A stretch of 20,241 bases of DNA from a virus. Location: the IMG/VR virus record IMGVR_UViG_3300047641_000075, positions 1-20,241 of that record; one strand, written 5' to 3'. Of the stretch, positions 1 through 6,430 are shown piece after piece; position 1 is the first letter of the stretch, and each line of letters starts with the position of its first letter. Below the pieces are notes generated by a model. The model was not told where the DNA came from. It saw only the letters and a list, made by a program, of their open reading frames with translations, and did no database searches. Position numbers and translations under genes: made by a program.

Positions 1-957
1 TCAGTGTTTGTGCTCGTGGGAATGTGAGTGGACATGGGCGTGATGGGGCTCGAGTGCGCAGTACAGGTCCGTGACTTCGGTCATTTCGCAGTCGCTTTCG
101 ACTTCGGTTTGGATTGTGGCATGGCCTATTTGGAAGTCCCGAGCCAGTGTCTCGTTGATTTGTCTGACGATGTTCGCGCTTTGGGGCATTGTGCTGCCCT
201 CGGGAAGGCCCACATGGCAACTGAGCATTCTTACACCGTCTCCCACTGACCAGACATGCATGTCGTGCACATTGCGTACCTGTGGAACGCTCTTTATGGC
301 ATGGATAACCGCTTCGACGTCCACGTCTCTTGGTGTGCTCTCCATCAGAATAAGGCCGGCGTCTCGAATGATGGTCCACGATGACACGAAAATGAAGACA
401 GCGATCAAGATCGAGACGACTGGGTCAGCAGCCAGCCAGTGCGTGTAATGAACGATGATGCCGGCCACGACCACGGCAAAGCTGGACATGGCATCGCCTG
501 CCATGTGCAAGAAGGCTGCGCGGCTGTTGATGCTGTGCTTGGCGTCACCTGAAAGCGCTGCAGCGATGCCGGTGTTCATCACTACCGCGATGGCGGCGAC
601 CGCAATCATAATGGCAGAGTGGATCGCAACGGGGTGCTGTAGGCGATATATCGCACCGGTGCCGATCAGCACGGCGATCACAACAAGGGTCAATGCGTTG
701 AAAAGCGCAGTAAGTATGGCCACACGATGGAAGCCGTAGGTATGGCGCGCCGTTGCCGGCCGTTGCGCCATCCACAGCGCATAGGCTGCCAATGCCAGTG
801 CCAGTGCGTCGCTAAAGTTGTGGCCCGCGTCCGAAACAAGGGCGAGCGAATGGGAAACGACGCCTGAGACGGCCTCGATCAGCGTAAACCCCAAGGTCAC
901 CCCTAGGGAAGCCCATAGCGCTTTCCCACTCGTTGCACCGTGAACGTGTCCCGCCAT
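1..957 (-). CDS. CDF-family zinc/cadmium efflux transporter (CzcD-like)
   Basis: This 318-residue protein is a complete cation diffusion facilitator; its stop codon is the first three bases of the window. It should export Zn(II), Cd(II) or Co(II) from the cytoplasm in exchange for protons. Six hydrophobic segments fill residues 13-200. The metal-site motifs are visible: H46 and D50 (DAGHNFSD) in the second membrane helix and H151 and D155 (HMAGDAMSS) in the fifth, an HD-HD set typical of zinc-transporting members. The cytoplasmic domain follows at about 208-290 with HDMHVWSV. The C-terminus is histidine-rich (HHAHVHSHSHEHKH), a likely metal buffer. The ATG at 957 has only a distant SD (AAGGG, 14 nt upstream). 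A BlaI/CopY-like regulator lies upstream on the same strand, so the two may form a metal-response unit. Family assignment is secure; the metal is inferred. Confidence 0.93.
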   Translation of the reverse strand: MAGHVHGATSGKALWASLGVTLGFTLIEAVSGVVSHSLALVSDAGHNFSDALALALAAYALWMAQRPATARHTYGFHRVAILTALFNALTLVVIAVLIGTGAIYRLQHPVAIHSAIMIAVAAIAVVMNTGIAAALSGDAKHSINSRAAFLHMAGDAMSSFAVVVAGIIVHYTHWLAADPVVSILIAVFIFVSSWTIIRDAGLILMESTPRDVDVEAVIHAIKSVPQVRNVHDMHVWSVGDGVRMLSCHVGLPEGSTMPQSANIVRQINETLARDFQIGHATIQTEVESDCEMTEVTDLYCALEPHHAHVHSHSHEHKH

Positions 958-971
958 TACACAGCATTGTA
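958..971. promoter_or_regulatory. Possible TACA-N6-TGTA operator at the CDF start codon
   Basis: Directly in front of the CDF start codon lies TACA-N6-TGTA, whose central GC is also symmetric (TACAnnGCnnTGTA). BlaI/MecI/CopY repressors classically bind TACA-N2-TGTA. The half-sites match but the spacing is four bases longer, so this is only a candidate site for the regulator encoded next door. Confidence 0.3.
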
Positions 972-1092
972 CCCTTAGGCTGAGCCTTCACCCTTTCCAC
1001 GCCAATTGCTTTCGGCGGGCGAAGCCAACGCGATGCCGGCGCGTGATGGATGGGGTTTACCGATACCGAGCCAAGGCCGGAAAGCTAAACGA

Positions 1093-1656
1093 TCAACCTT
1101 CGGACGATATTTGAGCGATCGCGCTTAACAACGTGGTGACTAGTTCGTCGCTTTCGCCAGACTTCGCGTCAAGCGCGTCCATCATCCGCGGGAGCAGCGC
1201 GCCGAGCGATTCGCCGAGCAGCTTTTCGCAGACATTGTTCAGGATGCGCGCGGCCATCAGTTCGCGACCGGTAGTCGGCACATAGAACGGCGTCCGCTGA
1301 TCGTTCTTCTGACATTCCAACAGGCCCTTGTCGGTCATTCGCCGAAGTGTCGTTGCAATGGTTGCAAATGCGGCCGGCTCCTGTCCAAGCGCTCGTCGCT
1401 TGTAGAGAGAACGTTCCATGACGTCCATTCCACTGGCGGGCCTGCCGATTTCCCAAAGGACGCCCAATAACTCGGCCTCTAAACTGCCGAGAGACGTCAC
1501 TTCTTCGCCAGACAAGCGCGTCGAAGCTTCGCGCCCTCGAGTGCGAGCGGGGCCGATTCCTGCATACTTGAGCCATTGTACGCCGTTAAGCGATTGATCT
1601 GAATCTGTGGTGGGTACTGCGCGGTTTTTTGAAAGTGTAGCGTTTTTGTTCGCCAT
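1093..1656 (-). CDS. BlaI/MecI/CopY-family winged-helix transcriptional repressor
   Basis: The 187-residue product has the BlaI winged-helix fold at about residues 56-130. The core is LGSLEAELLGVLWEIGRP, then FATIATTLRRMTDKGLL (recognition helix and wing start), then a wing strand ending FYVPT. A helical dimerisation part follows at 131-187. Family members repress beta-lactamase, copper or other stress genes as dimers. BlaI proteins are usually about 120-130 residues; the extra 50 N-terminal residues are polar and may be a real extension or a start-choice artefact. An in-frame GTG at codon 53 would give 135 residues. The ATG at 1656 has an AAAGGA-type SD. The CDF gene follows after 135 bp on the same strand, so metal control is a reasonable inference but no inducer-sensing residues are identified. 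Confidence 0.85.
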   Translation of the reverse strand: MANKNATLSKNRAVPTTDSDQSLNGVQWLKYAGIGPARTRGREASTRLSGEEVTSLGSLEAELLGVLWEIGRPASGMDVMERSLYKRRALGQEPAAFATIATTLRRMTDKGLLECQKNDQRTPFYVPTTGRELMAARILNNVCEKLLGESLGALLPRMMDALDAKSGESDELVTTLLSAIAQISSEG

Positions 1657-1728
1657 GAGGGGGGATCCTTTCGGGCCTATCGACTAAGCGTCGTTTGGCA
1701 CCGAATCCGTGATACGTTTCATTAAGGA

Positions 1729-1756
1729 ATTCTACGCAAGTAATTGCGGTTAGAAT
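1729..1756. promoter_or_regulatory. 28-bp dyad at the regulator's predicted transcription start
   Basis: The left arm ATTCTACGCAA (1729-1739) and the right arm TTGCG-gt-TAGAAT (1744-1756) are complementary over 11 bp apart from a 2-nt insertion, with a 4-nt centre. The dyad sits just downstream of the minus-strand -10 box (1759-1764), covering the predicted start site of the BlaI-like gene. That position is typical of an autorepression operator. It is not the classic TACA-N2-TGTA BlaI box. Confidence 0.5.
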
Positions 1757-1758
1757 TT

Positions 1759-1764
1759 ATTATA
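1759..1764 (-). promoter_or_regulatory. Minus-strand -10 box (TATAAT) for the BlaI-like gene
   Basis: Read on the minus strand, 1764 to 1759 is a perfect TATAAT about 100 bp upstream of the regulator's ATG. The expected -35 position holds only a poor match (TTTCCC at 17 nt), so the promoter may be weak or activator-dependent. The surrounding stretch, 1741-1768, is clearly A+T-rich. Confidence 0.45.
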
Positions 1765-1849
1765 TCACACGTATCGCGGTAGGGAAAGCAGCAGGCGGAT
1801 TACCGGCAAAAGAGTCCGCGCACACGACGATTGTTGCGCTTTTTGAAGG

Positions 1850-2065
1850 CTATCTGGTTTGGGGGCTCGTGCGGACAATGGCCGTGCAACCTGGCAAATG
1901 GTGCCGAGATGTGTTGAAGAGCGGAAGGCTCATCGTGGACAGCAGCAAGAGCGCACCGACGACCAGCGCCACGGGCACCTGCCAAGGTGCTCTCTCGTTA
2001 CCGTTTGTTCCATACGCCCGGACGTTAAATCCAATATGCGAAATCAATGTCGTCGATGCAGTCAT
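1850..2065 (-). CDS. Possible small single-span membrane protein (71 aa)
   Basis: No family is recognised. The reading frame encodes 71 residues with one hydrophobic segment at about residues 29-49 (VPVALVVGALLLLSTMSLPLF), preceded by a polar N-terminus and followed by a short basic tail. The start is supported by an SD of AGGAA (2071-2075 on the plus strand) 5 nt before the ATG. A minus-strand TATACT lies at 2133-2138, with a TTGCTA only 15 nt further upstream, so a weak promoter is possible. It points the same way as the BlaI-like and CDF genes, about 190 bp upstream of the former. The SD and membrane helix argue for a real gene; the short length and lack of a family argue against. Confidence 0.4.
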   Translation of the reverse strand: MTASTTLISHIGFNVRAYGTNGNERAPWQVPVALVVGALLLLSTMSLPLFNTSRHHLPGCTAIVRTSPQTR

Positions 2066-2237
2066 AACAATTCCTATCAGTCTAACAGTGCGCTGACGTT
2101 GGCTTGTTCCATGTCTGGCTTTCGATTGTCCCAGTATAAATACGGGTTATTGTTAGCAAGTGCCGAAGTCTTCCTGAACCATTGGTTTTAGATGGCTGCA
2201 CCATGAAAAAATAATCTTGAAATAAGTTCACTCTCTA
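2066..2237. other. Intergenic spacer, no gene seen
   Basis: This A+T-rich stretch separates the minus-strand flank from the phage late promoter. I see no tRNA, repeat or convincing coding frame. Apart from the weak minus-strand -10-like TATACT at 2133-2138 nothing is recognisable. If the upstream genes belong to the host chromosome, the phage-host junction could lie between 1657 and 2237, but no attachment core can be identified from one side alone. Confidence 0.4.
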
Positions 2238-2266
2238 TTGACTCATACGAACATGCGTGCTATACT
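2238..2266 (+). promoter_or_regulatory. Strong sigma70-type promoter of the phage structural operon
   Basis: The -35 box TTGACT (2238-2243, five of six consensus bases) is separated by exactly 17 nt from the -10 box TATACT (2261-2266, five of six). The predicted start is near 2273. It is the best promoter in the window and drives transcription into the terminase genes through a leader of about 165 nt. Confidence 0.75.
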
Positions 2267-2272
2267 TGGTGT

Positions 2273-2418
2273 ATATCAATTCATTGGCACGGACGGTATT
2301 GCCAAATAACCCGTCACAGCAGCCGCGCTTGCGGAGTATTGAGATAATTACGAGTCGAAGGCGACGGAGCTGTCGGCACACCCACGTGACTGTAGGTGAG
2401 TGCCGGCATTATTTTTTT
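2273..2418 (+). promoter_or_regulatory. Structured leader RNA before the packaging genes
   Basis: Starting from the predicted promoter, the transcript would fold several hairpins before any gene: TTGGCA/TGCCAA (2284-2289 with 2300-2305), CCGC-gctt-GCGG (2323-2334), GTCG-aagg-CGAC (2354-2365), then the terminator at 2372-2418. The CGAC at 2362-2365 could pair instead with GTCG at 2372-2375, the base of the terminator stem, giving a weak competing structure. If terminated, the product is a small RNA of roughly 145 nt. The layout resembles the lambda pR'-tR' leader or HK022 put RNA; there is no sequence homology claim. Confidence 0.5.
2372..2418 (+). terminator. Intrinsic terminator in the late leader
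   Basis: The left arm GTCGGCACACC (2372-2382) pairs with GGT (2395-2397) and GTGCCGGC (2400-2407), with a 2-nt bulge and one G-U pair. It is followed by ATTA and a run of seven T (2412-2418). The first gene starts only 22 nt beyond the T-run, so late transcription must read through it. Confidence 0.65.
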
Positions 2419-2439
2419 GTCTGCGGAAGGGTGAGGACG

Positions 2440-2772
2440 ATGGAAACCAAGAGAGTGCAGTCTTGGGACGAGCTTTATCAAATGGGCGTACATCCGAAGA
2501 TTGCGGCGCAGCAGCGCGGGTGTTCGATGCGAACCGCGTTTCGAGCAATGGCGGCTGCGCATAGGAAATCCGTGCAGATCAATGCTCTGAACGCCGCTGC
2601 GCGTTCCGTGCGAATCATGGAGATCTCGCGCGTTTGCGATCAGAGCAACTGGCCTCGCGAGTTTCGGGAAATGGCGGATCGAATCGCTCGAGAGGGACCG
2701 TCGCGAGTGCCGGATTCCGACAGGGATGCGGTGCTCAGGGGATTGCCGCGCGGATTCGTTGCCGGTCGGTAG
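2440..2772 (+). CDS. Small HTH protein, candidate terminase small subunit or phage regulator
   Basis: The 110-residue product begins at an ATG with GGAAGG 9 nt upstream. The frame stays open to 2257, but those codons overlap the promoter -10 box and the terminator and are not plausible coding sequence. Residues 11-38 (ELYQMGVHPKIAAQQRGCSM and following) look like a helix-turn-helix, and the rest is mostly helical and basic. It is the first gene of the late operon, directly before a helical protein and the large terminase, the normal place for the small terminase subunit, whose N-terminal HTH recognises the packaging site. An alternative is a transcriptional regulator of the operon. No specific family was recognised. 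Confidence 0.6.
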   Translation: METKRVQSWDELYQMGVHPKIAAQQRGCSMRTAFRAMAAAHRKSVQINALNAAARSVRIMEISRVCDQSNWPREFREMADRIAREGPSRVPDSDRDAVLRGLPRGFVAGR

Positions 2773-2811
2773 TTGCTCACAGGTTTTCAGTTGAACAAAC
2801 GGGGATGAATC

Positions 2812-3108
2812 ATGACGATGACTGGAACAAAGCTCAGTGATTTTAGTGAAGAACCGAATACCGTCGACTTGGATGCCGAACGACAGCGAGAGCTGAAGAC
2901 TCTTAACAATGTCGAGAAAGAGGTCGAGAAGAGCCTTGCCCAGGGAGACTTGGCTGCTGCTCGGATCATGGTGCAAATTTCACAGAGCCGCCGAAAGCTG
3001 CTCGGATTGGACCGTAAGCCTGAAAAGGCCGATGGAAAGAACGGGGACAAGATGCTCGCCGAGGTGCGGGCGTTCTTTCGAAACGCGGATGGCGATGACG
3101 AGGATTAG
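2812..3108 (+). CDS. Small helical protein, possible terminase small-subunit component
   Basis: This 98-residue protein is predicted almost wholly helical: an acidic start, a charged helix over residues 22-45, a second over 46-63, then RRKLLGLDRKPEK and an acidic end (NADGDDED). The LLGLD-type tail after a helical core resembles the C-terminal part of some phage small terminase subunits. It lacks an N-terminal DNA-binding domain; the preceding gene supplies an HTH. Its end overlaps the start of the large terminase by 14 nt (ATG 3095) or 20 nt (ATG 3089), indicating translational coupling. The function is an inference from position and shape. Confidence 0.6.
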   Translation: MTMTGTKLSDFSEEPNTVDLDAERQRELKTLNNVEKEVEKSLAQGDLAAARIMVQISQSRRKLLGLDRKPEKADGKNGDKMLAEVRAFFRNADGDDED

Positions 3109-4387
3109 GGGGCTTGAGTTCGCCAAACTGGCATGGAACTGGGAGCCGCATTCGCCCGGCCAGCGCGATTGGATACTTTGCAACGCGCGGATCAAGGTGG
3201 CCGCATGTGGACGGCGATGGGGGAAAAGCGAGAGCACGGCAATCGACATAGCTCTGTATGCCGCTGAGCACAGCGGAACTACTCAGATCGTAGTTGCCCC
3301 GACGCACGACCAGACGACGATCATACTGGATGAAGTCCGGCGACGGCTGCATCAAGTGGTCGGCTCAGACTTTTGGCTGGAAGACAAGCGCTCGCCGTAT
3401 CCGCTGTTGCGCTTCGGCAGGGATGGGCCAAGAGCGTTGCCAACCACGGTGTTCGGGAGAACGGCGGGGCTCGACGGAAGAGGGCTGCGTGGGAGATCGG
3501 CACATCGGGTGATTGTGGACGAGGCCGCGTACGTGCCCGACCCCGTTATGGACAGTGTCATCACACCGCTCCTGGCAGACCGGGATGGCAAACTGATCTT
3601 GATATCGACGCCGGCTGGACGGAACCACTTTTGGCGGAGTTTTCTGCTTGGACGGGACAATGTCCAGTCGCGATGCCGGTCGTTTCAGTTTCCCAGCTCG
3701 GCCAATCCCTTTTTGTCTCGCGACTATTTGGCGCACGAGCAGGCTGTAAAGCCCGAAAGGACGTTTCGCGTGGAGTACCTTGCAGAGTTTGCCGACGCGG
3801 AAGGCACGGTGTTTCGGAATGTCAAGGAATGCTGTTCGGGCACATGGCAAGAGCCCTTTCCACAACATGTGTATGTTGGCGGCCTCGATCTTGCGCGACT
3901 GTCCGATTATTCCGTGCTCACTATCATTGACCGCCAAAACAACAGGGTGGTTCACCAGGAACGGTTTCAACGGATCTCGTGGCCACAACAGCGCGAACGT
4001 GTGCGGCTGGCCCTAAGGCGATACAACGGCGCAGAGGCTCTGGTGGAAGCCAACAGCGTTGGCGATCCCACGATAGACGACCTACGGCGCGAAGGCGCTC
4101 TTGTTCGCGGGTTCTCGACTACCGCGCAGACCAAGCGAGACCTTATCGACGCCTTGGCGGTGGCATTCGAGAACGGTGCAATCGCGCTTCCGGCCGAGGT
4201 GTACTGCAAGCCGATGATCGACGAGCTGCTCGAATATGCCTACGACCTTTCGCCCAGTGGCATGTTACGGTCGTCGGCGCCGGCAGGCGGGCATGACGAT
4301 ATCGTGATGTCCCTTGCGCTCGCATGGCATATGGCGCACAAGGTGACGCAACGGGCGGTGCGCACGGCGGGCCGCCGGTACACGTGA
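3095..4387 (+). CDS. terL: Terminase large subunit (packaging ATPase and nuclease)
   Basis: The 430-residue protein drives DNA translocation into the prohead and cuts the concatemer. The ATPase domain has a Walker A-like ACGRRWGKSES (37-47, K44), Walker B HRVIVDEA (D142, E143) and coupling motif ISTPAG (170-175). The RNase H-like nuclease domain shows GGLDLA (D265), LVEAN (E318) and GGHDD (D401, D402). All key motifs are intact. The longer open frame back to 2909 is rejected because it would run through the preceding gene; ATG at 3095, or 3089 six bases earlier, fits with a short overlap. SD is weak (GGATGG), consistent with coupling to the upstream gene. The C-terminus is basic. Confidence 0.95.
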   Translation: MTRIRGLEFAKLAWNWEPHSPGQRDWILCNARIKVAACGRRWGKSESTAIDIALYAAEHSGTTQIVVAPTHDQTTIILDEVRRRLHQVVGSDFWLEDKRSPYPLLRFGRDGPRALPTTVFGRTAGLDGRGLRGRSAHRVIVDEAAYVPDPVMDSVITPLLADRDGKLILISTPAGRNHFWRSFLLGRDNVQSRCRSFQFPSSANPFLSRDYLAHEQAVKPERTFRVEYLAEFADAEGTVFRNVKECCSGTWQEPFPQHVYVGGLDLARLSDYSVLTIIDRQNNRVVHQERFQRISWPQQRERVRLALRRYNGAEALVEANSVGDPTIDDLRREGALVRGFSTTAQTKRDLIDALAVAFENGAIALPAEVYCKPMIDELLEYAYDLSPSGMLRSSAPAGGHDDIVMSLALAWHMAHKVTQRAVRTAGRRYT

Positions 4388-4391
4388 CATA

Positions 4392-4410
4392 GGGGAGGAA
4401 ACCAATTTTG
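4392..4410 (+). promoter_or_regulatory. Strong SD that fixes a TTG start for the portal gene
   Basis: AGGGGAGGAA-type SD (4391-4400) lies 7 nt before TTG at 4408. No in-frame ATG occurs nearby, so the portal gene starts at TTG with an unusually long SD that may compensate for the weak start codon. Confidence 0.8.
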
Positions 4411-5823
4411 AATCCATTGATCAACACGTCGACCCCGTCTCCGGGAGCAGCGGTTGCAGCGTTGCTGGGGTTGGAGAGCTTTGCGTATTACCACGGTTAC
4501 CCTTACCCGGAGTTTGCCTTTGGGCCTCAGCAGTGGCCGCGAGACAACGGGCCGTTGCCAACTCCGTTGCCCTATGCGCGGATTCTGATTGACGAGGGTG
4601 CCGAGTTTCTGTTTCGGGGCGGCCCACCGAGGTTCACGGCACCTGGCTCGCAAGCCGCGCAGGCTATCATCGACCAAGTGATTCGAGACAACTCACTCGG
4701 CGCACGGTGGCTGTCGCTGGCGCGGTCGGCAGGAAACTGCGGCACGGTTGCCGCGAAGTTCGGCCTGTGGCGGGACGTCCATGGGGCTGAGCGCGTGAAG
4801 GTGTCGTTCTTGACCGCACCAGAGGAGTGCCGGGTATGGACCGATGCCCATGACTACACGCACATAACGATGGCGCGCGTTCAATATCCGTTCCGAGACC
4901 GTAAAACGAACACATGGTCGCTCTTCCGAGAGGAGTGGACAGATGACGAATGGGTTGAGTTTGAGCCGCTGTCCGTTTCGTCGGCTGGCATGCCATTGTC
5001 CTGGCGCGAGGAGCAAGACGATTGCGATCAGTGGCGCATCGCGAAAATCCGAGAGAACCCCTTTGGCGTGATCCCGATCACGTTGATTCGCAATCGACAG
5101 GTTGAGGGATCGCCGCTTGGCGTGGGCGATTGCTGGGGCGTGTTCCGAATCATGGACCGCGTTGCGCTGACGATGCACGGGCAGGATCGCTCCAATCAGC
5201 TTCACTCGGATCCCATTCGCGTGGTGAAGAACGCGGACCTCGAAAACCAGGGGCCGCTTTTGCCAGGAGAGGCGATCTCGGTGCGAAACAGCGACGGCAG
5301 CGGGGTTGCGGCAGATTTTGAGCTTGTAGAGCCGTCAGGCGCGGCCAGGCAGTATGTGCAGGCCTATGTGGAAAAGATGGAAGACCTGCTCTATCGCGCG
5401 GTAGGGATCTCGAAGGTGGACACCGCATCCATTGCCAATCGTGGGAACCTCACGCGGCTGGCGTTCCTAATGACCTACGCGCGCACCATTTCGACAACGG
5501 ATCGCAAGCGGCAGGCTTGGGGCCCGGACGGCCTTGGCATGTTTTTCGGGACGATGCTCTGCGGGCTGAACCGCGCCGGATATGCGGACGCACGCGGGGA
5601 CGTGGGCGACGCGGAAGTGATCGTGCAATGGCCGGACTACTTTGCGCCCACCGATGCCGACCGGAAATCGGTGACAGACAGAACGCTTTCGCAATTGCAG
5701 GCCGGGATGATCGCGCCGCACGCCGCAGCTCTTCGCTTGGCTGCGGCCGAGGGCGTTCCCGCTGCGGATATCGCACGGTTTGCAGACGAGGCAACGAAAT
5801 TTGGATCGCACAAGGAGAAATGA
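4408..5823 (+). CDS. Portal protein (SPP1 gp6-like)
   Basis: This 471-residue protein should form the dodecameric ring at the capsid vertex through which DNA enters and leaves. Length, position directly after the large terminase, and sequence style match the SPP1-type portal family. Supporting segments are a cysteine-containing beta region at about 110-160, ENPFGVIPITLIRN (216-229), a helical stem region RIMDRVALTMHGQDRSNQL (247-265), the later VEKMEDLLYRAVGISK, and a helical C-terminal crown with ADRKSVTDRTLSQLQAG. The scaffold gene follows after 3 nt. Nothing suggests disruption. Confidence 0.88.
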   Translation: MNPLINTSTPSPGAAVAALLGLESFAYYHGYPYPEFAFGPQQWPRDNGPLPTPLPYARILIDEGAEFLFRGGPPRFTAPGSQAAQAIIDQVIRDNSLGARWLSLARSAGNCGTVAAKFGLWRDVHGAERVKVSFLTAPEECRVWTDAHDYTHITMARVQYPFRDRKTNTWSLFREEWTDDEWVEFEPLSVSSAGMPLSWREEQDDCDQWRIAKIRENPFGVIPITLIRNRQVEGSPLGVGDCWGVFRIMDRVALTMHGQDRSNQLHSDPIRVVKNADLENQGPLLPGEAISVRNSDGSGVAADFELVEPSGAARQYVQAYVEKMEDLLYRAVGISKVDTASIANRGNLTRLAFLMTYARTISTTDRKRQAWGPDGLGMFFGTMLCGLNRAGYADARGDVGDAEVIVQWPDYFAPTDADRKSVTDRTLSQLQAGMIAPHAAALRLAAAEGVPAADIARFADEATKFGSHKEK

Positions 5824-5826
5824 CAG

Positions 5827-6318
5827 ATGAAGAACGATGAACAGCAGCAGGCGGGCACTGAGCCTGCCAACGTCCCGGCCGTCGACGGCGACACGAGCAC
5901 ACAGGCTCGAATCGAGAGGCTGACGCGGGAAAACGAGGAGTTCCGACGTCGGGCGGACGAAGAACGTCGCTCGCGCCTCACCGAGGATCAGCAGGTTCGG
6001 GAGGAACGCGACAGCTTGGCGCAGGAGGTGCAGCGTCTTCAGACGCGGGAGATGCAGAGCCGGATTGGCGCGGAGTTCAGGCTGCCGGCCGAGATTGCGC
6101 AGAGGCTCAACGGTGCCACGGAAGAAGAGATGCGCACGGACGCGGAGGCGCTCTCGCGGCATGTGGCGAGGCCGCACGCCGGCACGCCCACCGATCCGGC
6201 CCGCGAGCCGCGGGCGCCGCAGACGATAAAGCGCTCGCAACTGCGCGCCAACCCGGAGTTTGCACGGTCTCCCGAAGTAATGCGGGCGGCTCGGGAAGGA
6301 CGGATAGTGAACGACTGA
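5827..6318 (+). CDS. Capsid scaffold-like protein
   Basis: The 163-residue product is highly charged with a coiled coil over about residues 25-78 (TQARIERLTRENEEFRRRAD and following) and a disordered, proline- and arginine-rich C-terminal part containing short helices (ANPEFARSPEVMRAAREG). It lies between portal and coat genes, where scaffolding proteins are encoded; its composition is like GP20-type phage scaffolds, which direct coat assembly and then leave the prohead. The SD AAGGAGA (5812-5818) inside the end of the portal gene is 8 nt from the ATG, so the two genes are tightly linked. No protease domain is seen. Confidence 0.8.
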   Translation: MKNDEQQQAGTEPANVPAVDGDTSTQARIERLTRENEEFRRRADEERRSRLTEDQQVREERDSLAQEVQRLQTREMQSRIGAEFRLPAEIAQRLNGATEEEMRTDAEALSRHVARPHAGTPTDPAREPRAPQTIKRSQLRANPEFARSPEVMRAAREGRIVND

Positions 6319-6384
6319 CGCACCGCAAACGACTGTTCGTCACGACCAGTGATTGCAAGAGCGGCGACCGCGTGCCGCCTAGAT

Positions 6385-6411
6385 GACGCTAATTTGGTTA
6401 GCGTCTTTTTT
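6385..6411 (+). terminator. Intrinsic terminator directly upstream of the coat gene
   Basis: A perfect 8-bp stem GACGCTAA (6385-6392) / TTAGCGTC (6398-6405) with a TTTGG loop is followed by six T (6406-6411). The coat gene's ATG is 19 nt further on, leaving no room for a promoter after the terminator. It probably attenuates late transcription or, alternatively, protects or defines the 5' end of the coat mRNA. Confidence 0.75.
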
Positions 6412-6430
6412 GCTGCCATAGGAGCAGAAT

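Noticed and set aside
2257-2439. N-terminal extension of the HTH protein (open frame back to 2257)
   Set aside because: Its first codons overlap the -10 box of the strong promoter and it crosses the leader terminator; ATG 2440 has its own SD.
2314-2976. 220-codon minus-strand frame
   Set aside because: Antisense to the promoter leader and the first two late genes; no SD and no recognisable protein features.
2909-3094. N-terminal extension of the large terminase
   Set aside because: It lies wholly inside the 98-residue gene in another frame and is Arg/Cys/Ser-biased without terminase features.
5467-6240. 257-codon minus-strand frame
   Set aside because: Shadow of portal and scaffold codons; Arg/Leu-rich with no domain.
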